Origin: DAOTWC01 sp048499435
GTDB taxonomy: Bacteria > Chloroflexota > Anaerolineae > Aggregatilineales > Phototrophicaceae
Assembly (NCBI GenBank): GCA_048499435.1
Contig: JASNZW010000001.1
Span: forward strand, 248,001-312,000
DNA: 64,000 nucleotides
Direction of reading: 5' to 3'
Shown: in pieces, positions 34,414-42,852 of the stretch
Layout: the number at the start of each line of letters is the position of its first letter
How positions within the stretch are numbered: position 1 is the first letter of the stretch
Notes under the pieces: model-generated
The model's database searches: none
What the model was told of the DNA's origin: nothing
Seen by the model: only the letters and a program-made list of their open reading frames with translations
Translations under genes and position numbers: made by a program

Positions 34414-36042
34414 ATGACTAAACGATCTGAATCACCAGTTACCAGCAGCGCGTTGGGCACCGTGTCATGGGTGCCGCTGGCGATCATCATGCTGGCGCAG
34501 ATACAGATGGCCTTCAACGTCAACGCGCTGCCGGTTTCGATCGGCCCGATTGTTGAGGACCTGGAAGTATCATCCACCAGCATCGCCACCGCGCTGATCG
34601 TGTATTCGCTGTTTGTCGCCGGTTTCGTCATGCTCGGCGCGAAGATCGGCAAGCTGTTCGGCGAGCGCCTTGTGTTTCAGGTCTCGGCGCTGGTGCACGG
34701 CGTGGCGATGGCGCTTATGGCGCTCAGCACCGACGAAGACATGATGAACAACGCCCAGGCCATCGCCGGCCTGGCGGCGGCGGCGCTGGTCCCAACGCTG
34801 GTCGTGCTGATCGCCGCCAACTACTCCGGCGCTAAAAAAGCGCAGGCGCTGGGCATCCTGGCCGGCACGCCGGCGATGGCCGGCGCGGCAGCCTTTTTCA
34901 TCGCCGGCTTCCTGGCGACCAACCTGAGCTGGCGCTATTCGTTTGGCGCGCTGACGGTTATATCGGCCATCGTCTTTTTCCTCAGCTTCCGGCTTAAGCC
35001 GATCCCGCGCCAGCCCAACATCAAAATTGACATCGTCGGCGCGGTGCTGATCGCCCTTTCCGTTATCATGATCAGCCTCGGCTTCAACAACCTCAACGCC
35101 TGGGGGCTGGTGCTGGCCCGGCCCGGCGCGCCGTTCACGGTGCTCGGCCTGTCGCCCGCGCCGTTCATGGTTATCCTCGGCCTGGTGCTGGCGCAGGCGT
35201 TCTTCGCCTGGTCGCAGAAGCGCGTGGCCGACAGCAAAACGCCGCTGTTCGCGCTCGAAATCCTGGACACGCGCGAAGAACGGGCAACCACGTTCGCGCT
35301 GCTCATCATCAGCGGGCTGGGGCCGGCGGTTAACTTCCTGATCCCGCTCTACATCCAGATCGTCCAGGGGCGAACCAGCTTCCAGACGGCGGTGGCGCTC
35401 GTGCCATACACCATCGCGATCTTCGCCGCCGCCGCGCTCAGCGTCCGCCTGTACAAACGGCTGTCGCCGCGCTGGATCAGTACAATCGGGTTCCTGGTCG
35501 TAGCGGCGGCGCTGGTGCTGCTGGCGTTCACCATCCAGAATGAGTGGGGCACGCCGGTGATTATCCTGGCGTTGGTCACCCTGGGCATCGGTGAGGGCGC
35601 GCTAATTACGCTGGTGTTCAACGTGCTGGTAGCGGCCTCGCCCAAAGAGCTGGCGGGCGATGTCGGCGCGCTGCGCGGCGTGATGAACAACCTGTCCACC
35701 GCTATCGGCACGGCGATCGCCAGCGTGGCCGCCGTGACGCTGCTGAGCCTGTTCATCAACAACAGCCTGGCGGGCAACCTGGATTTTCCGCGCGCGCTAC
35801 AGCGGCAGATCAACTTTAACAACGTTGACTTTGTGAGCAACGACCACCTGCAAGAGGTGTTGAGCAGCGGCACTACTGCGACGCCAGAGCAGATAGCGGA
35901 AGGCGTGCGCATCAACGAAGAGGCGCGCCTGAGCGCGCTCAAGGGCGCCTTCCTGCTTTTGGCCGGCGTGGCGCTGCTGGCGGTGGTCCCGTCGCGCGGG
36001 CTGCCGGCTGATACTAAAGACGAAGAGGCCGCGGCGGCGTAA
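34414..36042 (+). CDS. MFS transporter, 14-helix type, copy 2
   Basis: 542 residues from ATG 34414. It is an obvious paralogue of the transporter at 29398: both share the initial WxPLxIIMxxQIQ helix, GLNNLNAWG/GFSGLNSWG-type segments, RLKPI, and the polar insertion INFNNVDFVSNDHLQEVLSS before the last helix. Motif A reads GAKIGKLFGERLVFQ. The two copies bracket pepA and the AbgT transporter, suggesting a duplication followed by divergence of substrate or direction. A hairpin shared with a convergent gene ends the transcript. Confidence 0.85.
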   Translation: MTKRSESPVTSSALGTVSWVPLAIIMLAQIQMAFNVNALPVSIGPIVEDLEVSSTSIATALIVYSLFVAGFVMLGAKIGKLFGERLVFQVSALVHGVAMALMALSTDEDMMNNAQAIAGLAAAALVPTLVVLIAANYSGAKKAQALGILAGTPAMAGAAAFFIAGFLATNLSWRYSFGALTVISAIVFFLSFRLKPIPRQPNIKIDIVGAVLIALSVIMISLGFNNLNAWGLVLARPGAPFTVLGLSPAPFMVILGLVLAQAFFAWSQKRVADSKTPLFALEILDTREERATTFALLIISGLGPAVNFLIPLYIQIVQGRTSFQTAVALVPYTIAIFAAAALSVRLYKRLSPRWISTIGFLVVAAALVLLAFTIQNEWGTPVIILALVTLGIGEGALITLVFNVLVAASPKELAGDVGALRGVMNNLSTAIGTAIASVAAVTLLSLFINNSLAGNLDFPRALQRQINFNNVDFVSNDHLQEVLSSGTTATPEQIAEGVRINEEARLSALKGAFLLLAGVALLAVVPSRGLPADTKDEEAAAA

Positions 36043-36069
36043 AACAGGCGCGGCGCGGGCAGCTTATCC

Positions 36070-36104
36070 GGGCCGGCGGCGGCCAGTTTCACCGCCGCTG
36101 GCCC
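36070..36104. terminator. Bidirectional hairpin between convergent genes
   Basis: The arms 36070-36082 and 36092-36104 make a 13-bp stem with a single G-U pair, loop of nine bases. It sits 13 bp before the end of the minus-strand TRIC gene and serves both directions by position. Confidence 0.5.
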
Positions 36105-36116
36105 GTTTCGCTGGCC

Positions 36117-36845
36117 TCAGCCGGTTGTCAGGTTGAAGCGCAGGCTGGCTATCCGCAGCCCGAAGGCCGTGCCGATACACAGCAGCGAGCTTATTTCCTC
36201 GTCCAGGCCAAACCACACGGCGGCGGAATAAACGATCGCGCCGACAATCGCGGCCATCGCGTAGATGTGGCCAGGCATGAATTCCTCAGGCACGCGCGCG
36301 AACAGCACGTCGCGCAGGACGCTGCCAAACGAAGCCGTCATCACGCCCATCAGGGGCGCTACGATGTGGTTAATGCCCGCCTGCAGCGCGAAGGATGTCC
36401 CCAGGTAAGCCCACAGGCCCAGCGCCAGCGCGTCAATCGCGGTCAGCAGCGGCGTGTCCTCCCTGGCGATACGCTCCACTGGCCGGGCCAGCCAGCGGCC
36501 AAACACCCGGTTGACGATGAGGCCGCGCTGCACCACGTAGCCCAGCAGGCTCACCACCATGATCGTGATAGCGTAGGCCGGCGTGTACAGCCAGAACACC
36601 GGGATGCGCCCCAGCAGCAGGTCGCGCAGCGTGCCGCCGCCGGTGCAGCTCACGAAGGCGATCACCATTGACCCGAAAAAATCCATGCCCCGGCTGCGCG
36701 CCGCGTACATGCCGTACAGCGCGGACAGCGCGATAGCTGCCCATTGCAGCGTAAACTGGAACGCCGTGTACGTGATGGTGTACGGGGCGGAGACGAACAG
36801 GTCGTTAAGCGAATCCTGCAGATAGCGTACAACGTCGTCAGGCAT
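36117..36845 (-). CDS. TRIC/UPF0126 family cation channel
   Basis: 242 residues from ATG 36845. The family has two repeats of three helices; here they are seen as SRGMDFFGSMVIAFVSCTGGGTLRDLLLGRIP and, in the second half, VAPLMGVMTASFGSVLRDVLFARVPEEF, each with the G-x-x-R-D pattern of the trimeric intracellular cation channel fold. These conduct monovalent cations. About 60 residues precede the first repeat. It is convergent with the second MFS gene and separated by 37 bp from the large surface protein gene upstream. Confidence 0.85.
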   Translation of the reverse strand: MPDDVVRYLQDSLNDLFVSAPYTITYTAFQFTLQWAAIALSALYGMYAARSRGMDFFGSMVIAFVSCTGGGTLRDLLLGRIPVFWLYTPAYAITIMVVSLLGYVVQRGLIVNRVFGRWLARPVERIAREDTPLLTAIDALALGLWAYLGTSFALQAGINHIVAPLMGVMTASFGSVLRDVLFARVPEEFMPGHIYAMAAIVGAIVYSAAVWFGLDEEISSLLCIGTAFGLRIASLRFNLTTG

Positions 36846-36882
36846 GCGGAAACGAAATCCCTTCGCGGTTGGCGGGCCGCGC

Positions 36883-38691
36883 CTAATGCCGCTTCCGGCG
36901 CAGCTCGCGCAGGTTGTCCAGCATAAGCAGCCCGCCGAAAATCACAAACACAGCCAGCAGCAGCCAGTTCACGAATTCGATGGCCAGAATCGCCGCCGTG
37001 ACCACGCCCAGAACCACCGTCACCGACAGCAGCAGGTTGACCACGCGCCCCCGCAGAATGGACTCGATCACGGCGAACAGGCTGACCGTGATGACAATGC
37101 GGTCCAGCCAGTTATCGGGAAACAGGACCAGCGAAACAGCGAACACCAGCAGCAGCAGCCCGGCGCTGAGCGCCGCCCACAGCTCGACAATGCGGCGCTG
37201 GCTGGCCGACATGGTTTCAGGGCGATGCTGGTGCTGAAGATGCGCCTGCGGGTCCCCCCACTGGCGCTGCCGCACCCTGTCAAGCTGGTCGCGGCAGGCC
37301 GTCAGCGTTTCCTCAAGCTGCGATTTGCGCGTGTGCAGGGCGCTCAGCGCCGCTTCCTGCCCGGCCACGTCAGCGCGCGACGCTTTGTACAGCCGGTCAG
37401 CCTGGCCGCTCTGCTGCAGCGCGCGCACCTCCAGCTCGCGCAGGCGCAGCGCCTCGCGCTGCTGGCCGATTTCCCCCGCAGCGGCCGCGATCTGCTGCTC
37501 CAGGTCGCTGATGTGCGCCAGCAGAGACTGCTCCGCCGCCGCCGGCGGCAGCACCTTATCCAGCCCAGCCCAGCCCAGCGGGTCATACCATGCCTGGCGC
37601 ACCGTGCCATCGCGGTTATATTTCGGCCCGGCGGGGGCGCGCTCACCGCCGACGGGGTCGCGCGTGTCAAGGCCCCACAGCCCACGATAACCCTCGACCC
37701 AGGCCGCGCCCGGCTGGAGCAGAACGGGCGTCCAGGCCGCCGGCTGCCCCGGCCCCACGCGCAGCCCATCGCCGCGCGCGTAGTCCACAAATGGCACGCC
37801 CAGCGCCAGCTCAAGCTGCTGCGCCAGCCTCTCCGCGTTGCCCTGCCGCAGGCGCTCCACCCAGAAGATGCGCGCCGCGTGCAGCAGCCGCTTCAGCGGC
37901 AGCAAAAACGCCGGCTGCACGTTCATCAGGTACTCGCCGCGCTCGAAATAGCTGGCGTGTGACCCGGCCCCGGCGTAGACGACTGGGTGCGTGCCATCGT
38001 GCTTGTCCAGGTACGGGTCATCCCAGCGCCGCCGCAGGTCATCGCCGCTGTAGTCGTGCGCCGCGTAGGCCACCCACAGCGGCTCAGGCGTGTCCTCGTC
38101 CGACAGGTACACAAAGACCTGTTCCCAGTCTGCCTCGTGGTCGTTGACGCCGTAAAAAGTTGAACGCCAGTTGTTCATCGGGTAAAAATACAGGTAATGC
38201 AGAACCAGATAGCCGCCCTCGCGCAGCACCCGGCCGTAATAAACGTACTGTGGGCTGGCCTGCTGTGCCCGGCGGTACTGCTGCTCGGCGGCGGCGGTCG
38301 TGCCGCCCGGAACGCGCCCACGCGCCAGCAGCGACAGGTCCGTCAGCGCGCCCAGAAAGCGCGCCCCCAGCCCTACCCGCGCCAGCCGCCCCGGCGCGTA
38401 AAACACAGGCTGGTCCGGGCGCGCGCGCCAGCGCTGGTAGGCGCGCTGGTCCAGCGGTTCCTGCACAAATTGCAGATAAAGCGTCTGGTCCGGCGCGCCC
38501 GGCGCGCGGCTGGCCAGCGTGTCGGGTGTGAGCTGCCCCACGTCACACAGCTGGACGGCCTGCCCCTGTCTGTCGCGCGCCCACAGGGTGCACTGCGCCA
38601 GGTAAGCGTCCACATCCCAGGGATAGAACAGCTCGCCCTGCGTAAAACAGACCACCGGCTCATACTGGCGCAGCAGCGTTAGCTCATTCAT
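36883..38691 (-). CDS. Vps62/NPP1-like domain protein with coiled coil and membrane tail
   Basis: 602 residues from ATG 38691. Residues about 1-370 carry a Vps62-like or NPP1-like beta-sandwich: VLHYLYFYPMNNW, YGVNDHEADWEQVFVYLS and HPVVYAGAGSHASYFERGEY (NPP1 toxins have GHRHDWE here, Vps62 a similar HxxDWE). Residues about 395-480 are a long coiled coil (EQQIAAAAGEIGQQREALRL). The last 110 residues hold four membrane helices starting with IVELWAALSAGLLLLVFAVS and end in RELRRKRH. There is no signal peptide, so the large domain is probably on the cytosolic side. The gene at 38684-39070 overlaps it by 8 bp. Function unknown. Confidence 0.72.
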   Translation of the reverse strand: MNELTLLRQYEPVVCFTQGELFYPWDVDAYLAQCTLWARDRQGQAVQLCDVGQLTPDTLASRAPGAPDQTLYLQFVQEPLDQRAYQRWRARPDQPVFYAPGRLARVGLGARFLGALTDLSLLARGRVPGGTTAAAEQQYRRAQQASPQYVYYGRVLREGGYLVLHYLYFYPMNNWRSTFYGVNDHEADWEQVFVYLSDEDTPEPLWVAYAAHDYSGDDLRRRWDDPYLDKHDGTHPVVYAGAGSHASYFERGEYLMNVQPAFLLPLKRLLHAARIFWVERLRQGNAERLAQQLELALGVPFVDYARGDGLRVGPGQPAAWTPVLLQPGAAWVEGYRGLWGLDTRDPVGGERAPAGPKYNRDGTVRQAWYDPLGWAGLDKVLPPAAAEQSLLAHISDLEQQIAAAAGEIGQQREALRLRELEVRALQQSGQADRLYKASRADVAGQEAALSALHTRKSQLEETLTACRDQLDRVRQRQWGDPQAHLQHQHRPETMSASQRRIVELWAALSAGLLLLVFAVSLVLFPDNWLDRIVITVSLFAVIESILRGRVVNLLLSVTVVLGVVTAAILAIEFVNWLLLAVFVIFGGLLMLDNLRELRRKRH

Positions 38692-39070
38692 AGAGCGCGT
38701 CGATCGCCGGGCGGCGCCCGAAGGTGTCCTGCACCTCAGACTGGTTCAGGTAAAAAACGATGATCACGCTCATAAGCATCGAGCGGTAACGCGGCTCGCC
38801 GGCGAAGTAGGCCGTCAGGTCGAGCGCCATCACCGCGCCCATCTGGATCATGACCAGCGCCCACGCCCAGCGCCGCCGGCGCAGCAGGCCGAAAACAGCC
38901 GGCACGCCCAGCAGGCTGAGCGCAAACCTGACCAGATAATACAGGCGGTCGCTCTCCGCCGGGGCGGTCAGCAGCGTCAGCGCCGGCACGCTGCCAAAAA
39001 CCAGCAGCGAGGCGATCTGCAAAACGATAATCACAATAACGCCGAACGGAAGGCGCTTAACCGGTCCCAC
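38684..39070 (-). CDS. Small membrane protein, function unknown
   Basis: 128 residues from GTG 39070 with AGGAGG seven bases upstream. Three or four membrane helices are visible: FGVIVIIVLQIASLLVFGSV, YYLVRFALSLLGVPAVFGLL, WALVMIQMGAVMALDLTAYF and a weaker last one around SMLMSVIIVFYLNQ. The short polar tail QSEVQDTFGRRPAID resembles small multi-helix proteins in which it faces the cytosol. It overlaps the Vps62-like gene by 8 nt, so the two are likely coupled and may form one membrane complex. Confidence 0.65.
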   Translation of the reverse strand: MGPVKRLPFGVIVIIVLQIASLLVFGSVPALTLLTAPAESDRLYYLVRFALSLLGVPAVFGLLRRRRWAWALVMIQMGAVMALDLTAYFAGEPRYRSMLMSVIIVFYLNQSEVQDTFGRRPAIDALYE

Positions 39071-39207
39071 CCGCCAACCTCCTGACCTCTGCGTCTGGTC
39101 GCAGGCAAGAGAATACTATCTTTTTGCCTATCCACCAAAACGATGTAATATCTGTTACAGAATTTTGCTGCGTCGCGCGGCCAGCAGGCAGCGGAAAGGA
39201 ACCCTCT

Positions 39208-39996
39208 ATGACGGCAGCCACACAACCCGCCACCAACACAACCTCCAACCCCGTTTTGAATGAGCAGGCGTTCCAGCGCGCGCAGGCTGGCGCTGGCGCT
39301 GGCGCGGTGATGACCGCGCGCGGCGCGTACCTAAAAACCATCTTCCTGATGGTGCTGCTCGTGATCGCCAGCGTTTTCGGCTGGTCGCAGGTCCGCGTTA
39401 TCGAGGTCGCCGGGCAGCAGTTGGCGCTGGCCCCAAGCTGGACGTGGGGCGTGATGCTGCTGGCGTTCATCGTGGCGCTGATCGGGGCTGTCGCGCCGCG
39501 GGCCGCCGCCATCGCCGCCGTGCTGTACGCGCTGCTGCAGGGCACGATGCTGGGGATCGTCTCCGCCTTCTACAACCTGGAATTTGAAGGCATCGTTTTA
39601 CAGGCGGTGCTGCTCACCGTTTGCATCTTCTTCGCCATGCTGCTGCTGTACACGCTGGGCATCATCAAAGTGACAGCGGGCTTTGCGATGGGCATCGTCG
39701 GCGCGATGGCCGGCCTGCTGCTGCTCTACGCCGTCGCCTGGCTGCTGTCGCTGTTCGGTGTCAATTTCGCCTTTTTCCACGCGCCTACCCCGTTGGGCAT
39801 TGGCATCGCGCTGTTTATCGTCGTGCTGGCGGCGCTCAACCTGCCGCTGGATTTCGCCTTCATCCAGCGTTCGGCGGCGGCGAAAGCCCCCAAGTTTCTC
39901 GAATGGTACGGCGCTTTCGGCCTGATGCTCTCGATCATCTGGATGTACGTGTCTGTCCTGCGTCTGCTGGCGCTGACGCGCATGCGCAGCCGCTGA
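39208..39996 (+). CDS. Bax inhibitor-1 / YccA-like membrane protein
   Basis: 262 residues from ATG 39208, which has GGAAAGGA upstream. Seven predicted helices beginning at TIFLMVLLVIASVFGWSQ. The long N-terminal tail (NPVLNEQAFQRAQAGAG) and LSIIWMYVSVLRLLAL near the end, close to the second conserved acidic region, are typical. Bacterial members of the family act as ion (calcium/proton) leak channels and protease modulators. It is the first gene of a run of small membrane and stress-type genes on the plus strand. Confidence 0.85.
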   Translation: MTAATQPATNTTSNPVLNEQAFQRAQAGAGAGAVMTARGAYLKTIFLMVLLVIASVFGWSQVRVIEVAGQQLALAPSWTWGVMLLAFIVALIGAVAPRAAAIAAVLYALLQGTMLGIVSAFYNLEFEGIVLQAVLLTVCIFFAMLLLYTLGIIKVTAGFAMGIVGAMAGLLLLYAVAWLLSLFGVNFAFFHAPTPLGIGIALFIVVLAALNLPLDFAFIQRSAAAKAPKFLEWYGAFGLMLSIIWMYVSVLRLLALTRMRSR

Positions 39997-40102
39997 GCTG
40001 GCGCGCGCTTTTAGCTGTCACCGCTGGCTGTTCTGCAGCGGCTCTGTGATTTTTTGTCCGGTCTGGTTTTCCGGCACACTGTTGAGCGAAAGAGGTAGAA
40101 GC

Positions 40103-40591
40103 ATGAGCAGCGTTGTAGTGATCGTGTTCGACACGGCTGAAGAAGGTGTCCAGGCGCGCCAGAGCATCAAAGAGCTGGAGCGCGAAGGCCGCATAACACT
40201 GGATGACGCCGCCGTGATCGTCAAGGACGCCGAGGGCAGCATCACCGTCCGCAACGAAGCGGACGCGCCGGTCGTCCAGGGCGCGCTGGTGGGCAGCATG
40301 CTGGGGCTGCTGGTCGGCTTCATCTTCTTCCCGCTGGGCGGGCTGGCGCTGGGCGCCGCCGGCGGCGCGCTGGTCGGCAAGTCGCTCGATCGCGGTGTGG
40401 ACAAGCAGTTCATCGAGCAGGTGAAGGAAAAGCTGCACCCGAACAGCTCCGCCCTGTTCCTGTTCATCCGCCGTGCCGACCCCAACGCCGCGCTGGCGGC
40501 CCTCAAGCCCTACAAAGGGACGGTTTACCACACGTCGCTGTCATCAACCCTGGACGAGCAGCTTGAGAGCGTGCTCAAAGATCGCAAGTAA
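40103..40591 (+). CDS. DUF1269 family membrane protein
   Basis: 162 residues from ATG 40103 (AGAGG upstream). DUF1269 proteins have a ferredoxin-like half (VVVIVFDTAEEGVQARQSI, DDAAVIVKDAEGSITVRN) split by two membrane or amphipathic helices rich in Gly (GSMLGLLVGFIFFPLGGLALG, GAAGGALVGKSLD). The function is not established; they are often stress-induced. It has a paralogue fused to an HhH domain at 42853, in the same cluster. A hairpin (arms 40596-40603 and 40612-40619) follows it before the next gene. Confidence 0.85.
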   Translation: MSSVVVIVFDTAEEGVQARQSIKELEREGRITLDDAAVIVKDAEGSITVRNEADAPVVQGALVGSMLGLLVGFIFFPLGGLALGAAGGALVGKSLDRGVDKQFIEQVKEKLHPNSSALFLFIRRADPNAALAALKPYKGTVYHTSLSSTLDEQLESVLKDRK

Positions 40592-40647
40592 CTGTCGCGA
40601 ACAGCTCGCGGTGTTCGCGGGCGCTTTAAGCGTATAAGGAGGAGAAA

Positions 40648-41244
40648 ATGGGTGTAATTGAAACACTGATCGTCGCTCTGATCGCCATCATCGTGGGCGC
40701 GGTAGGCTGCGTCTTCGGTTATGGCGTCTGGCGGCTGGCGCTGCCGTTTATCGGCGGGTTCTACGGCTACGTTATCGGCTCAACGCTCGTCTCGCCCGAA
40801 CAATGGTTCCTGGCGCTGCTGCTCGGCCTGGCCGTCGCCATCGTCCTGGCCATGCTCGCCTACTTCCTGTGGAGCTTCCTGGTCGTGCTTTACGGGGTCA
40901 CGCTGGGCGCGGCGGTGGGCGTGATGCTGGCGGTGGCGCTCAACGCCAACCAGGGCGGCGTCATTATGTGGACCTTCCTCATCATCGGCGCGGTAGTGGG
41001 CGCGGTGCTGGCCGCGCTGCTGAAAGACCGCCTCGTCATGCTCGTGACCGCCTTCAGCGGCGCCGGCGCGGTCCTCTACGGCCTGGGCCTGCTGCTGCCC
41101 AATTTCCTCAGCTTCCTGACCGACACCAGCAACAGCATCGTCGCTGTCATCATCTGGATGGTGATGGGGCTGGTGGGTTACTTCATCCAGACGGCCCTGT
41201 TTGCCCGCCGGCTGACCGGGGGATACGCGCTTGAGACCCGCTGA
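40648..41244 (+). CDS. DUF4203 family membrane protein, copy 1
   Basis: 198 residues from ATG 40648 with AAGGAGG eight bases before it. Seven hydrophobic helices and Gly-rich loops (GAVGCVFGYGVWRLALPFIG, GVTLGAAVGVMLAVAL) resemble the TMEM198/DUF4203 family, whose members are multi-span proteins of unknown function. It shares the topology and internal duplication with the 45362-45961 gene but only limited sequence. It follows DUF1269 by 57 bp and is probably in the same operon. Confidence 0.72.
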   Translation: MGVIETLIVALIAIIVGAVGCVFGYGVWRLALPFIGGFYGYVIGSTLVSPEQWFLALLLGLAVAIVLAMLAYFLWSFLVVLYGVTLGAAVGVMLAVALNANQGGVIMWTFLIIGAVVGAVLAALLKDRLVMLVTAFSGAGAVLYGLGLLLPNFLSFLTDTSNSIVAVIIWMVMGLVGYFIQTALFARRLTGGYALETR

Positions 41245-41288
41245 GCGCCCGGCCGCCGACCCGACAGAACCGACCTGACAATCACCGT

Positions 41289-42782
41289 ATGGCGCTCGAA
41301 CCGGCCCTGCGCGTCAGCGGACGCATTCTGGCAGCGGTGTTCATTCCCGCTGCTCTTGTGTTAACTTTGCTGCTGTTCGCCGGCAGCACCCTGATCAGCG
41401 GGGTTTTCAGCATCCCCCAGGCAGCAGTGACCATCCTGCACGGGGAAGGTTTCTACCAGCAGATCGCGCCCGCCATTTTAACGGCGGCGCTCGATTCCCT
41501 GCCGGACACGGTCGTAATCAACACCACCACGGTGAGCATCGCGCCGCTGGTCGCCGCGCTGCGCCAGGCTGACCCGCGCCAGCTTGCCCAGCAGATCGTC
41601 CCGCGCGAGTGGGTGCAGCAGCAGATCGCCAGCGCCATCGTCAGCGCTGTCACAGGGGCCGGCGGCGACCAGGCGGAAACCTCGGCGTGGGATCGCATCG
41701 CGCTGATTCGCCGCCAGCTCACCGGCGATCGCGCCGCGCGGCTGGCCGATCTCGTTCTGGAAACGGCGCGCGCCTGCACGCAGTCAGAGGTCAGCCGGCT
41801 GCGCCTGCTGCGCGATGTGCGCCGCGACGGCCTCAGCGCCCTGGCCGCGGTTGATTTCGTGTGCGCGCCGCCCGCCGATACCGGCCTGGGCGACATCATG
41901 CGCGACGTTATCGTGGTCGCGCTCGCGCACACCGCCGACAACCTCACCAGCAGGCTCGCCGACCACATCGCCGGCATTGATCTCAGCAACCTCGGCGTAA
42001 ACACGCCCGTTGGCCGCATCAGCCTGGCGTGGCCGGGCGTCCAACTGGCGATGAGTTCGTTCACCCTGGTCTACTGGCTGCCCGCTGACGCGCGCGCGCC
42101 AGTTGAGGCGGCGGCGGCCCAGATGCGCGACGAGCTGCGGGCTGTCAGCGACCGCGCCACCCATGAAGTCGAGCAGGCGCGGCAAAACCTGGACAATCTG
42201 CGTTCCTTCGCCGCGCCTGCGCCAGCCCCCGCCGCCAGCGCGACGCCCGTTCCCACCGCCGCCCCGCCCACGCCAACAGTGGAGCCGCCAGCCCTGGCGG
42301 ACGCCGGCGGCACGGCTGGCGCAGACGCGGCGCCCGCGTGGATCACCGGGCCGCTGGCGAGCGCCACCAGCCAACTGGCCCAGCAGGGCGCTGCGCTGGG
42401 GCGCACGCTCGCGCTTGTCTCCGGGCTGCTGCTGCTGCTGACGGCCTTCGTCACCCTGCACCTGCTGCGCACAATCAGGGCACTGGGCCTGTGGGCCGGG
42501 GCCGTGCTGCTGCTCAGCGGCCTGCTGCTGCTGCGCCAGCCGGTCACGGTTACTGTGCCGCAGGCCACAGCGGCCAGCGCGCTGCCGCCGTCCATCGCGG
42601 CCCTGTGGGCAGATGCCGCGCAGGCCATCGCGCTGGCGACGCAGCAGCAAACCAGCGACCCGCTGCAATCACAGGGTATAATTCTGGTAACGGCAGGGGC
42701 AGCGCTGCTGCTGGCGGCGCTGTTTGTCGTCTGGCGCGCCCGCCAGCGCCGCGCTGTGGCTGATACAACGTCAGCGGCTTGA
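41289..42782 (+). CDS. Large unrecognised membrane protein with Thr/Pro linker
   Basis: 497 residues from ATG 41289; I do not recognise the family. An N-terminal helix (VFIPAALVLTLLLFAGSTLI) precedes a long extracytoplasmic segment of about 320 residues, mostly alpha-helical (APAILTAALDSLPDTVVINT, WVQQQIASAIVSAVTGAGGD), with one Cys in ACTQSEVSR and one in DFVCAPP. A linker AAPAPAPAASATPVPTAAPP follows, then a pair of helices and a last one ILVTAGAALLLAALFVVW with a basic cytosolic end. Position in the operon-like cluster suggests an envelope structure protein. Nothing else can be said. Confidence 0.6.
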   Translation: MALEPALRVSGRILAAVFIPAALVLTLLLFAGSTLISGVFSIPQAAVTILHGEGFYQQIAPAILTAALDSLPDTVVINTTTVSIAPLVAALRQADPRQLAQQIVPREWVQQQIASAIVSAVTGAGGDQAETSAWDRIALIRRQLTGDRAARLADLVLETARACTQSEVSRLRLLRDVRRDGLSALAAVDFVCAPPADTGLGDIMRDVIVVALAHTADNLTSRLADHIAGIDLSNLGVNTPVGRISLAWPGVQLAMSSFTLVYWLPADARAPVEAAAAQMRDELRAVSDRATHEVEQARQNLDNLRSFAAPAPAPAASATPVPTAAPPTPTVEPPALADAGGTAGADAAPAWITGPLASATSQLAQQGAALGRTLALVSGLLLLLTAFVTLHLLRTIRALGLWAGAVLLLSGLLLLRQPVTVTVPQATAASALPPSIAALWADAAQAIALATQQQTSDPLQSQGIILVTAGAALLLAALFVVWRARQRRAVADTTSAA

Positions 42783-42852
42783 CGCAGCCCGTTAAACTGC
42801 TCACGGCAGCAGGCTAGCTAATCTATTCGGATCGTGTTGTGTGGAGGAAACA

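Noticed and set aside
36844..37962. Plus-strand open frame of 372 codons opposite the Vps62-like gene
   Set aside because: No recognisable domain; rich in His/Gln/Arg as expected from the antisense of a GC-rich gene.
42662..42690. Internal TATAAT-like box in the 41289 gene
   Set aside because: It lies in coding sequence without other promoter features; chance occurrence is likely.
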